Positions 1-6,818 are shown, counted from the first letter of the stretch. The stretch is DNA of 13,958 nt from Nitrospinaceae bacterium (GCA_029261435.1 JAJDBI010000299.1:1-13958), one strand, 5' to 3'. Notes: a model not told the origin generated them from the letters alone. Numbers and translations are program-made.

Positions 1-167
1 TTGTGATCAACAAACAATCTTTCGGGTGGACCATTCAGGTGCATTTTCCTTACCTGTTCATGCTGGTCATGGTGACGATGTTCTGGGGAGTTTCTTTACT
101 GTCCGGACTTTACCCCGCCCGACTGGCAGCAAAACTCAATCCGAAAGAAGCCGTGCGTGTCGAGTAA
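1..167 (+). CDS. ABC transporter permease, FtsX/MacB type, C-terminal fragment
   Basis: Only the last 54 codons are inside the window, with codons starting at position 3 and the TAA stop at 165-167. The fragment reads INKQSFGWTIQ, then a hydrophobic segment of about 20 residues (PYLFMLVMVTMFWGVSLLSG), then LYPARLAAKLNPKEAVRVE. A last transmembrane helix followed by 'YPAR.A..L.P.EA.R.E' and a stop is the typical C-terminus of FtsX-domain permeases of the MacB/LolC kind, where the basic tail is cytoplasmic. Such permeases move lipids, lipoproteins or peptides across or out of the inner membrane with an ATPase partner, which must lie to the left, outside the window. The substrate cannot be told. 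It converges on recJ. Confidence 0.75.
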   Translation, partial: VINKQSFGWTIQVHFPYLFMLVMVTMFWGVSLLSGLYPARLAAKLNPKEAVRVE

Positions 168-194
168 CCACTCGGCGTGGAGCCAACTAGCAAT
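166..194 (+). repeat. Dispersed 29-nt repeat, copy 1
   Basis: The copy begins in the stop codon of the upstream permease gene. Its core is CCACTCGGCGTGGAGCCA followed by ACTAGCAAT. CCAC (168-171) and GTGG (177-180) can form a small stem around a 5-nt loop, and GGC-N5-GCC is also present. It matches 25 of 29 bases with an inverted copy at 2858-2886, and its 18-nt core matches the copy at 265-282 in 17 positions. Confidence 0.65.
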
Positions 195-262
195 AACTTT
201 TATGGATTGGCAACAGTTTATCTCGGCATAACATGCTCTAGCTAATTCCCTCTCACGGGATT

Positions 263-287
263 GGCCACTCGGCGTGGGGCCAGCACT
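263..287 (+). repeat. Dispersed repeat, copy 2
   Basis: The core CCACTCGGCGTGGGGCCA (265-282) differs from copy 1 at a single base and has the same orientation. Similarity fades after the core (GCACT here, ACTAG in copy 1). It is followed by a separate 6-bp hairpin, GCATTG-CCCC-CAATGC, at 288-303. Confidence 0.6.
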
Positions 288-333
288 GCATTGCCCCCAA
301 TGCGGACGAATACTCAAGCGCAACTCTCTAATC

Positions 334-359
334 ACTCCTCCCCTGACAAGGGGAGGAGT
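334..359. other. Perfect hairpin at the end of recJ
   Basis: ACTCCTCCCC (334-343) and GGGGAGGAGT (350-359) form a 10-bp perfect stem with a 6-nt loop. Its right edge is base 359, the last base of the recJ TAA stop on the - strand. No T-tract follows on either strand, so it is not a standard intrinsic terminator. A role in stabilising the recJ mRNA 3' end, or as a mobile palindromic repeat, is possible. It lies between convergent genes. Confidence 0.55.
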
Positions 360-2101
360 TAAGAACCAGCATTTACTCGAATGTCTACCAGCTTTATCTC
401 CAGCTTGTCTCTTCCGTTCCAAGTGTTGAGATTGAGTTCATAGGCGATATCAAAAAGTTCCGTGGTGACATCGACCGATTCCAGTACCTCGGCCAATCCA
501 AAACCCACACCTTCAATCTGGCCTTTCCCTTGTCGGGCTCGAAGCCGGATATGATTTTTTTCCTTACCAATCAATTTCACTTCCTGGAGTTTCACCGCTC
601 GCGACAAAAAACAGGGAACCGGATTCTCAGCACCGAAGGGTTCAAGCAAAGCCATCCGGCTGTAAAAAGATCGGTCGATCTCTTCCAGCTCCAGAACCGC
701 ATCCACCCGTATTTCTGGAATCAGGTCCTCTTCAGTTAAGTAACGATGTCCCACGCCATTCATGGCATCGCGGAATGCTTCTACCTGATCCTCTCCAATG
801 GTGAGTCCGGCGGCATAAGCATGTCCACCAAACTGAACAAGATGGTCACCACAATCCGTAAACGCTCGGAATAAATTAAATTTCGGGATACTGCGTCCAG
901 ACCCTTTTCCCTGTCCTCCCTCCAAAGCAATGAGGACAGTTGGACGGTGATATTTATCGACCAGACGAGCTGCGGCAATACCAATCACTCCTGGATGAAA
1001 AATTTCAGACGCCAACACAATCACTCTATCTTTTTGAATATCGATTTCATCACGGAAAAGCGATTCTGCTTCCGCCACGGTTTCTTCCTGAATTTCTTTC
1101 CGTTCTGTGTTGGTTAGTTCCAGCTCTTGCGCCAGAACCTTGGCTTCCTTTAGATTTGTCGATGTCAACAAATGCAGACCGCTGTCGGCCCGACCCAGTC
1201 TGCCTGCAGCGTTGAGTCGTGGACCAAGACCAAATCCAACAGAACGCGCATCGACATTACCCACAATCCCTGCGGTTTCTTTCAAAGCCACCAAGCCGGG
1301 TTTTGCGGTGACAGACAACATTTCGAGTCCATGCAAAGCCAGAATATGATTCTCGCCGGTTAACGGAGCAACATCGGCGATGGTACCCAGGGCAAACAAA
1401 TCCAGATGTCGTTTTAAGTTTGGCAAACGTTCTTTGGACCAGCCTGCCGAATGCAATCCGTTACGCACAGCAATGGCCAGCTTGAATGCCAGACCCACCC
1501 CGCTTAAAAAACGATAGGGGTAATCGCAATCCGCGCGATGCGGATTGAGCACGGCAATGGCAGGAGGCAAACCTTCCTCTCCCACTTGATGGTGATCGGT
1601 CACAATAACATCCAGACCGATTTCGTTCGCCAGAGCTACCTCTTTAACCCCGGTAATGCCGCAATCGGCGGTGATCATCAACCCTGCTCCGTCCTCGCGG
1701 ATTTTGCGCACAGCGGCGGAATTGAGACCATAACCCTCCGACTGACGTTCCGGCAAATAAGCCTCGACCGAGCAATTCAAGTCACGAAAAAAATGTGTGA
1801 GAAAAGCCGCAGAGGTCACACCATCGACATCGTAATCACAGAAAACAGTGATGGCTTCTTTTTTCTCCAATGCCTGAATCACCCTGTCAACAGCCTGGCG
1901 CATGCCATTCATCAAAAAAGGATCGTGTAGGCGGGCAAAGTCCGCTTCTATAAAATCCCTGGCTGTTTCTTCAGATGTCACCCCGCGATTAGTAAGAATC
2001 GTTGCCACCGCAGCGGGTAACTGGAACCCACGCTCCAGCAAAGATACTGTTTCCACAGATGGTTCAGCCAGACACCATTTTTTATTCGATAAAGAAAGCA
2101 T
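359..2101 (-). CDS. recJ: Single-stranded-DNA-specific exonuclease RecJ
   Basis: RecJ degrades single-stranded DNA 5' to 3' in the cytoplasm during RecF-pathway recombination, base-excision repair and mismatch repair. The 580 residues match the usual bacterial length (about 570-580). DHH phosphoesterase motifs that bind the catalytic metals are present in order: DYDVDG (89-94), ADCG (145-148) and TDHH (168-171). LFALGTIADVAPL lies at about 235-247 and GLGPRLNAAGRLGRA at 291-305. The DHHA1 domain has its GGHAYAAG signature at 425-432, and a C-terminal OB-like region follows. The ATG start has no clear Shine-Dalgarno sequence, and the protein aligns from its first residues, so I keep it. It lies 66 bases downstream of rnhB on the same strand and could be co-transcribed with it. 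It ends at the hairpin at 334-359. Confidence 0.95.
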   Translation of the reverse strand: MLSLSNKKWCLAEPSVETVSLLERGFQLPAAVATILTNRGVTSEETARDFIEADFARLHDPFLMNGMRQAVDRVIQALEKKEAITVFCDYDVDGVTSAAFLTHFFRDLNCSVEAYLPERQSEGYGLNSAAVRKIREDGAGLMITADCGITGVKEVALANEIGLDVIVTDHHQVGEEGLPPAIAVLNPHRADCDYPYRFLSGVGLAFKLAIAVRNGLHSAGWSKERLPNLKRHLDLFALGTIADVAPLTGENHILALHGLEMLSVTAKPGLVALKETAGIVGNVDARSVGFGLGPRLNAAGRLGRADSGLHLLTSTNLKEAKVLAQELELTNTERKEIQEETVAEAESLFRDEIDIQKDRVIVLASEIFHPGVIGIAAARLVDKYHRPTVLIALEGGQGKGSGRSIPKFNLFRAFTDCGDHLVQFGGHAYAAGLTIGEDQVEAFRDAMNGVGHRYLTEEDLIPEIRVDAVLELEEIDRSFYSRMALLEPFGAENPVPCFLSRAVKLQEVKLIGKEKNHIRLRARQGKGQIEGVGFGLAEVLESVDVTTELFDIAYELNLNTWNGRDKLEIKLVDIRVNAGS

Positions 2102-2167
2102 AAATTTTTAATGTGCAAGAATCCGTGAAGCTAAAGTAAGCCGTTACCGGCAGTATAAATCCAGTCA

Positions 2168-2830
2168 CTAACGGAGGTATTCCGTGACGCCTCTGAAAGT
2201 TCGTCGATGGATTGGACAAGGACCATGCTCGGCGATCAAGTCCCGATGCAATTGTGTGCCATAACCTTTATGTCGGGCAAATTCATATTGCGGGAAGAGG
2301 CGATGATAATCTTCCATAATACGGTCACGGGTGACTTTTGCCAATACAGATGCAGCGGCTATGGAAAAACTTTTCGCGTCACCTTTCACAATCGCCCACT
2401 GTTCGACAGGCGAATCTATTTTTTGATTGCCATCAATGAGAAGCAGATCGGGATCTGATGATAATTTTTCCATCGCCTGTTTCATTGCCAACCTCGTCGC
2501 TTGAAGAATGTTGATTTCATCAATCACTTCCGGGTTGACCACGGCTATTCCATGAACCATCATTTGTATCTTTGGGAACAGCTCGTCACGTTTTGCAGAA
2601 GAAATCTTTTTGGAATCGTTCAGGCCTTCAAGATCAGTGTCGAGAGGCAACACCACAGCGGCGGCAACCACCGGCCCCGCTAGAGGACCTCGCCCGGCCT
2701 CATCCACCCCCGCAACAAACTGGTAACCCTGATCACGTGCCTTGACTTCATAGTCCCATAAACATTGATTCATGGGCAAAGCATAAGACATTCCCACTAT
2801 CGACGCAAGCCACTCGCTGGTTAAGCCCAT
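2168..2830 (-). CDS. rnhB: Ribonuclease HII
   Basis: RNase HII cuts the RNA strand of RNA-DNA hybrids and starts removal of single ribonucleotides misincorporated in DNA. All four catalytic acidic residues are visible: D43 and E44 in GVDEAGRGPLAGP, D133 in LLIDGN, and D169 in VTRDR. NDSKK (71-75), the KGDAKSFSIAAASVLAKVTRD block (149-169) and HKGYG are also typical. The length of 220 is slightly long because of the N-terminus. The first ATG (2828-2830) has no Shine-Dalgarno, and M14 (2789-2791) or M20 (2771-2773, just before the conserved LWDYE) are possible true starts. In related genomes rnhB usually follows rplS directly. Here it is separated from rplS by about 8.6 kb of other genes, and a dispersed repeat copy lies just upstream. 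Confidence 0.95.
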   Translation of the reverse strand: MGLTSEWLASIVGMSYALPMNQCLWDYEVKARDQGYQFVAGVDEAGRGPLAGPVVAAAVVLPLDTDLEGLNDSKKISSAKRDELFPKIQMMVHGIAVVNPEVIDEINILQATRLAMKQAMEKLSSDPDLLLIDGNQKIDSPVEQWAIVKGDAKSFSIAAASVLAKVTRDRIMEDYHRLFPQYEFARHKGYGTQLHRDLIAEHGPCPIHRRTFRGVTEYLR

Positions 2831-2857
2831 ACAGCTTTTTGCTCACTCAATCGAGCG

Positions 2858-2886
2858 ATTGCTAGTCGGCCCAACGCCAAGTGGTT
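2858..2886 (-). repeat. Dispersed 29-nt repeat, copy 3 (inverted)
   Basis: Read on the - strand this matches copy 1 (166-194) at 25 of 29 positions, including the ACTAGCAAT tail. It keeps GGC-N5-GCC but loses the CCAC/GTGG pairing. It sits between the divergent rnhB and M48 genes, and its end overlaps the first two bases of the -35 box proposed for the M48 gene. Confidence 0.6.
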
Positions 2887-2913
2887 GAAAACCACACCAA
2901 GGCCTTCTATAAT
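2885..2913 (+). promoter_or_regulatory. Sigma-70 promoter for the M48 gene
   Basis: TTGAAA (2885-2890), a 17-base spacer and a perfect TATAAT (2908-2913) give a near-consensus promoter. The expected transcription start (about 2919-2921) falls on the ATG at 2920, which would make the mRNA leaderless. No Shine-Dalgarno sequence exists upstream of that ATG. Confidence 0.75.
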
Positions 2914-2919
2914 TAATCT

Positions 2920-3792
2920 ATGCAAAATTCATTAAAAATTGTATTCATGGTTTTTCTTTTGACCGCCTGTGCCACCACACCGATCTCCGATCGGCAAGCT
3001 CTGATTCTTATTCCTTTGTCCCAGGAAATTGCATTGGGCAAACAAGCTTACCAGCAAACTCTGAAAGACCAGAAGGTTTCAGAAAACACCCATCTAAACC
3101 AGGTGCTGCAGCGTGTGGGCCGACGGATCGTAGAGGTGAGTGACATGCCCAAACTGGACTGGGAGTTCAGGTTGATCGAGTCAGAAGAGAAAAATGCTTT
3201 TGCCCTGCCCGGCGGCAAGGTTGCGGTATATACCGGCATGTTACGTATTTGTAAAAATGAAGCCGGACTTGCTACCGTATTGAGTCACGAAATCGCGCAT
3301 GTCATTGCCCGGCATGGAGCCCAAAGAATGTCGCAGCAAATGCTTCTGAGCGGAGCCATGATGGGTGCCAGCATCAGCCTGAGAAACAATACTCAGCGGA
3401 ACATTATTCTGGGTGCTTTGGGTCTGGGTGTTATGTATGGCATCACTCTGCCTTTCAGCCGAGGCGATGAAGGGGAAGCCGACCAGATTGGTCTGGTCTA
3501 TATGGCTAAAGCCGGATATGACCCTGAAGAAGCTATCCGGTTCTGGCAACGGTTCAGTCAAGCCAAAGGAGACAAGGGGCCTCCAGAATGGGCCTCCACT
3601 CACCCTGCCGATAAAACCCGCATTGCAGGATTGAAAACCTACCTTTCCCGCGCTAAATATAAATACCAGAATGTCAAACTACAACACGGACTGGGCGAAA
3701 CATTTAACCTGCCGGCTGAGAAAACAGATAAAGAAGAACCCGAAAAACCCAAGCCCGTTCCCGGTGTTTCTGTTGAAGCTTTGACACCCTGA
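2920..3792 (+). CDS. M48-family metalloprotease, outer-membrane lipoprotein (BepA/LoiP-like)
   Basis: This is a predicted zinc protease of the periplasm, anchored as a lipoprotein. Residues 1-17 form a lipoprotein signal peptide: K6, a hydrophobic stretch, then LLTAC with the lipidated cysteine at C17. The zinc site is HEIAH (123-127) inside LSHEIAHVIARHG. The third ligand is probably E186 in GEADQIG, the usual 'EAD' motif about 60 residues later. A hydrophobic stretch (about 142-178) between them fits the family. The tail (about 265-290) is rich in Pro, Glu and Lys. The 290 residues are close to LoiP/YggG-type single-domain proteins and lack the TPR repeats of BepA. Known relatives degrade misassembled outer-membrane proteins; the substrate here is unknown. 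It is divergent from rnhB and has its own strong promoter with an apparently leaderless start. Confidence 0.92.
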   Translation: MQNSLKIVFMVFLLTACATTPISDRQALILIPLSQEIALGKQAYQQTLKDQKVSENTHLNQVLQRVGRRIVEVSDMPKLDWEFRLIESEEKNAFALPGGKVAVYTGMLRICKNEAGLATVLSHEIAHVIARHGAQRMSQQMLLSGAMMGASISLRNNTQRNIILGALGLGVMYGITLPFSRGDEGEADQIGLVYMAKAGYDPEEAIRFWQRFSQAKGDKGPPEWASTHPADKTRIAGLKTYLSRAKYKYQNVKLQHGLGETFNLPAEKTDKEEPEKPKPVPGVSVEALTP

Positions 3793-3908
3793 GTTCGTTA
3801 TATTCTTCCCTGAACCTCATGCCCGAAACGGGTATATCAAAGGACCAACAAAGGTAAACCGATACTAGAGTAGTTATAACCTGAGGTTTAGTTTGGGGGG
3901 TTTATCTG

Positions 3909-4013
3909 ATGGATAATCCGCCAAAAAAAAATGGTATACACAGAAGGAATCAATTTTGCTCTCGGTTCAGGCTGTATGCATTGATGCCGAAGTTCGCGAA
4001 AGAACTCCGATGA
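3909..4013 (+). CDS. Possible small basic protein, 34 residues
   Basis: An ATG at 3909 opens a 34-codon frame ending in TGA (4011-4013), preceded by a G-run (GGGGGG) about ten bases upstream that could act as a weak ribosome binding site. The product starts MDNPPKKNGIHRRNQ and ends LMPKFAKELR, and it is strongly basic. I do not recognise it. It fills the space between the M48 gene and the convergent LysR gene. It could be real, a gene remnant or chance. Confidence 0.2.
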   Translation: MDNPPKKNGIHRRNQFCSRFRLYALMPKFAKELR

Positions 4014-4014
4014 C

Positions 4015-4902
4015 TTATTTCTGGAAAACCTTGAGTTGAAAGGTTTCAAAAAGGGAGGAGGCAACCGGATTTTGAATTTGGCGTGGACTCGAAATTAGCC
4101 AGAAACCTTCTTTTAGCTCTGGTAATGTGCCTAGCTTCACCAGCTCACCTTTTTGCATGATTTTCTTAGCAGCAAAGTCTGGCAAAGGAACCAGCCCCAG
4201 CCCCTCGATTCCCAGCATCTTTTGCACTGCAGTGTCCTGAGTTTCAATTATAAGCTTGACGGAAATCTCGTTCACCCGAAAGAAATGTTCCAGGTCGTGA
4301 CGCAGCTTGCTGTGCAGGGTCGGAAAAATGAAAGGCTGATCTCTGAGGGAATTAGGGAAATTGCTTTTTAGATGCTTAAATTTTGAAGCCGCGAATATAG
4401 AGATTGGCGAGCTTGCCAGCAGACGAGAGTTAAACTGTTTCGTATTACCGATTGATGGTGGGTAGTTGGAAATCACCAGATCAATTTTGTGAGAAAGAAG
4501 CTCTCGAAAAAGATAACCCCCTTCACCTTCTAAAACAGTGATAGTACAGTCAGAAATTTTCATGGCAGCCTTAATCAGAAGCTGAATCAATTTTTTTGGG
4601 ATACTGTCCAAAACTCCGATCTGCAAATGGACGCGTTTGTCAAAAGTCTGATCATTTATAACCTCCTCCAGCTCTTCTCCCAATCGAAAGATCTGATTTG
4701 CATAATCCAGAATAGACCTTCCCACATCATTTAGAATCAACTTGCGATTTTTTCGCTCGAACAGTTTATGCCCCAGATATTCTTCAAACTGTTTCAATTG
4801 AAGGCTGATTGCCGGCTGACCCAGCCTCAGCTTTTGCGCCGCCTTTGAAACACTTCCTTCCACAGCCACGGTCCGGAAATAATATAAATGCTGATAGTTC
4901 AA
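4015..4902 (-). CDS. LysR-family transcriptional regulator, NhaR-like
   Basis: This is a DNA-binding regulator with a ligand-sensing domain. The start NYQHLYYFRTVAVEGSVSKAA and the helix-turn-helix LGQPAISLQLKQFEEYLG (residues 1-60) are typical LysR. 'NY.HLYYF..VA.EGS' is the hallmark of the NhaR branch, which in E. coli responds to sodium. The effector domain (about 90-290) includes LQIGVLDSIPKKL and DLVISNYPP, also NhaR-like. The 295 residues are a normal length. The start must be TTG (4900-4902): an in-frame TAA lies three codons upstream, and AGGG lies about ten bases before it. It is divergent from the repeat-protein gene at 5172, so that gene is its most likely target. The signal it senses is unknown, and sodium should not be assumed. 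Confidence 0.9.
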   Translation of the reverse strand: MNYQHLYYFRTVAVEGSVSKAAQKLRLGQPAISLQLKQFEEYLGHKLFERKNRKLILNDVGRSILDYANQIFRLGEELEEVINDQTFDKRVHLQIGVLDSIPKKLIQLLIKAAMKISDCTITVLEGEGGYLFRELLSHKIDLVISNYPPSIGNTKQFNSRLLASSPISIFAASKFKHLKSNFPNSLRDQPFIFPTLHSKLRHDLEHFFRVNEISVKLIIETQDTAVQKMLGIEGLGLVPLPDFAAKKIMQKGELVKLGTLPELKEGFWLISSPRQIQNPVASSLFETFQLKVFQK

Positions 4903-4921
4903 AAGAGCTTACCCTGAGTAT

Positions 4922-4957
4922 ATTAATAATATTAATGATTTTAAACAATATTATCAA
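4922..4957 (-). promoter_or_regulatory. LysR promoter with overlapping inverted repeats
   Basis: On the - strand, TTGATA (4952-4957), 17 bases and TAATAT (4929-4934) could form a promoter about 20 bases before the LysR TTG. Two inverted repeats overlap it. One is ATTAATA-A-TATTAAT (4922-4936), which fits the LysR T-N11-A rule. The other is ATAATATT (4926-4933) with AATATTAT (4947-4954). Binding there could give autoregulation and control of the divergent gene. The stretch is very AT-rich, so chance palindromes are possible. Confidence 0.4.
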
Positions 4958-5086
4958 TAAAACCAATCTAAATTCCGCGCATCATAAATAGTAAATTGGC
5001 AAAAAATATTTATTAACCCTTAAAACAGGAAAGATTTACATTTTAATTTTTTACGAATCAGTCAGGAAATATTTTCTCGGTTAGCC

Positions 5087-5113
5087 GTCAGCTCAGGCTT
5101 TTTGAATGCTGAC
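5087..5113 (+). promoter_or_regulatory. Inverted repeat upstream of the repeat-protein gene
   Basis: GTCAGC (5087-5092) and GCTGAC (5108-5113) are exact inverted copies separated by 15 bases and lie 59-85 bases before the ATG at 5172. This could be a leader hairpin or an operator. I could not find a convincing promoter for the + strand gene in this interval. Confidence 0.3.
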
Positions 5114-5171
5114 AATAAAGTTCAGAAATCCCGGCGGCCTTAATAACAATCCATTATTTGGAGATACCATC

Positions 5172-5579
5172 ATGACTGCTCAATTAAAATCAATAAATAC
5201 TTCAATTCTCTTTTCAGCTCTGGTTACATTCGCCCTTATTACAGGGCAACCTCATTCTTCCAATGCGAGTGAGCAACTAAACCACGATGAGATGATTGAC
5301 CACGTTTATACCCCTGCCTGGATGGGTTCTAATAATTCCGTACCAGGACCACAGGATGAAGTCAAGTCAGAGTCCCAGAGTTCGAGCGAACAACTAGAAT
5401 TACGCGATGAGATGATTGACCACGTTTATACACCTCTCTGGATGGGTTCTATAGATCCTGCACCAGGACCACAGGATGAAGTCAAGTCAGAGTCACGGAG
5501 TACAAATGAACAACTAGAATTGCGTGATGAGATGATTGACCACGTCTACACCCCTCTCTGGATGGGTGATCCTTCTTAG
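5172..5579 (+). CDS. Small secreted protein with three 40-residue tandem repeats (novel)
   Basis: I do not recognise this family. I choose the ATG at 5172 over an in-frame ATG at 5106 because GGAG lies eight bases upstream and the product then begins with a clean Sec signal peptide: K6, a hydrophobic core (about 11-24) and probable cleavage after SNA (residue 32). The mature part is about 103 residues of acidic repeats. The motif DEMIDHVYTPxWMG occurs at 39-52, 79-92 and 119-132, exactly 40 apart. It is joined by linkers containing PGPQDEVKSES (58-68 and 98-108) and the lead-in EQLELR (copies 2 and 3). There is no cysteine in the mature part. Met, His, Asp and Trp in the motif could bind metal or a partner. 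The layout also resembles a multi-copy peptide precursor. It is divergent from the LysR gene, its likely regulator. Confidence 0.75.
   Translation: MTAQLKSINTSILFSALVTFALITGQPHSSNASEQLNHDEMIDHVYTPAWMGSNNSVPGPQDEVKSESQSSSEQLELRDEMIDHVYTPLWMGSIDPAPGPQDEVKSESRSTNEQLELRDEMIDHVYTPLWMGDPS
5271..5567 (+). repeat. 120-bp coding tandem repeat, 2.5 copies
   Basis: Copy 1 is 5271-5387 (one codon shorter), copy 2 is 5388-5507 and copy 3 is 5508-5567 (partial). The block GATGAGATGATTGACCACG recurs at 5286, 5406 and 5526. In the lead-in plus motif shared by copies 2 and 3, the differences (TTA/TTG, CGC/CGT, GTT/GTC, TAT/TAC, ACA/ACC) are all synonymous. Confidence 0.9.
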
Positions 5580-6095
5580 TTTGATTAAATGACTAGAAGG
5601 ATTTTGGCTGGCTACAAGAGACGAAGTCATGTGGTTTGAGCAAGGATAGTAGGAGATGTTGAGAAGCTCTCCTGATCAAAGACACGTCTAGCACGATAAG
5701 GGGAAGTGGTTTCTCATGAGGGAGGCCTCTTCCCCTTTACTTCTCAAAAGGGTGCAGAAATGTTTCCAGAAAGCGCGAATATCCTTTGTTGTTTGACATC
5801 AACCAAGAGTGGAGCAAATTTGGAAATTGGTCAGAGGTATTTTGTCAGGAGAAACCAACTTTAGAACTTCTCAGAAAGCCCATTTTTTCTACAATTGTTA
5901 AGGACTCAGATATTCTATGGAAAGTCTCAGCTCTACTTTTGGGTCTTCTGACATCTAATTTTCTACACTCATCAACCCCACCTTATAAAGCATACCCTCA
6001 TCTTTACTCATCCTGCCCGTTAAGATGGAAATACTAACTAGAAAAAAATTGGTGCAACTAAATGAATGCGGCAGGTCCGTATGAAACAACTCTTA
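5580..6095. other. Convergent intergenic stretch, 516 bases
   Basis: This lies between the ends of the repeat-protein gene and the DUF445 gene. It holds a small hairpin (AGGAGA 5651-5656 with TCTCCT 5668-5673) and the longer one listed at 5698-5737. A 34-codon frame at 5760-5864 (ATG, with AGGG upstream) and an 83-codon TTG-started frame at 5786-6037 exist, but neither has recognisable protein features. Confidence 0.5.
5698..5737 (+). terminator. Possible terminator after the repeat-protein gene
   Basis: AAGGGGAAG (5698-5706) and CTTCCCCTT (5729-5737) form a perfect 9-bp stem with a 22-base loop. It lies about 120 bases after the stop and is followed only by a weakly T-rich TTACTTCTC, so termination would be inefficient or would need another factor. 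Confidence 0.35.
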
Positions 6096-6818
6096 TCAGG
6101 CAAAACTAAATACTGCACCTAAAACACCACCAAATATTCCACCCCAAACGACCAGCCACCCTAAATGAATTTTGATGATTTTTTTAACCATTTCCTTAAC
6201 CAATTGAGGTGTTAATTCATTTAAACGTTTATCAATAATCGTTTCTATTTTAGACACAACATCCTGCCCAACTTTATGGGAATCCAATCCCTGCTTCAAG
6301 ACATCTTTAAAACGTTCAGACTCTACCAGTTCACGCAATGTAGTTTTCATTTTTTCAATAAAGGGTTCTCTTAAAGGAATGAGCGCCTGCTCCCCACCCA
6401 TCATTTCTAACATTGAGCCAAAAGAAGACTCCATTATGGAGGTCACCAACCCTTTATAAATTTTCTCATAATCAATGGCGTTCAACAGCGGGTCTATATT
6501 AAAAATACGACTACCCTGCTCTTCCTCCCTTTCAATGAACTGTTCAACATTTTCCTGAGTAAAAAACTGCTTCATCATTAAGTCTTTAATCGCTAATTTA
6601 AATTCATCAAAACGATTAGGAATCACTCCAGAACCATATAAAAATGGAACTTTCTCAAACAACATATGAATCGCCAGCCAGTTAGTGACTGCACCTGAGA
6701 GCGCAAAAAAGCCAATGGATTTCATCAAATCTGGTTCTACAGGACTTAAATAACCACCAGCAATAATTAAAACAGCAATTAAATTTGTTAAAAAACTCTT
6801 GTTGAAAACATGATTCAT
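6096..6818 (-). CDS. DUF445-family membrane protein
   Basis: This belongs to the DUF445 (YheB-like) family, whose biochemical role is not established. The signature is SGAVTNWLAIHMLFEKVPF followed by GSGVIPNRFDEF (about residues 41-73), and the C-terminus HLGWLVVWGGIFGGVLGA is the second conserved hydrophobic block. A hydrophobic segment (about 10-27) precedes the signature. The soluble middle (about 75-210) is rich in charged, helix-prone residues. I chose the ATG at 6816-6818 (240 residues) rather than a TTG 20 codons upstream, since the added residues are not membrane-like or conserved. AAGAAAG upstream is a weak ribosome binding site. It is shorter than Bacillus YheB (about 370), so it lacks part of the central region. 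It is convergent with the repeat-protein gene and has a long upstream gap. Confidence 0.85.
   Translation of the reverse strand: MNHVFNKSFLTNLIAVLIIAGGYLSPVEPDLMKSIGFFALSGAVTNWLAIHMLFEKVPFLYGSGVIPNRFDEFKLAIKDLMMKQFFTQENVEQFIEREEEQGSRIFNIDPLLNAIDYEKIYKGLVTSIMESSFGSMLEMMGGEQALIPLREPFIEKMKTTLRELVESERFKDVLKQGLDSHKVGQDVVSKIETIIDKRLNELTPQLVKEMVKKIIKIHLGWLVVWGGIFGGVLGAVFSFA

Noticed and set aside
96..422. 108-codon open frame on the - strand across the recJ end
   Set aside because: It runs through the recJ 3' end, the hairpin and the repeat copies. The PPLVRGG stretch is simply the hairpin translated, and there is no family resemblance.
3822..3832. CCCG-AAA-CGGG hairpin after the M48 gene as a terminator
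   Set aside because: The stem is only four base pairs and no T-run follows.
5271..5567. Tandem repeats considered as a CRISPR array
   Set aside because: The repeat is in frame within a gene, the spacers are themselves repeated rather than unique, and no cas gene is present.
5786..6037. 83-codon + strand frame after the repeat-protein gene
   Set aside because: It has a TTG start and no ribosome binding site, and its composition looks like random AT-rich translation. No motif or membrane pattern is convincing.
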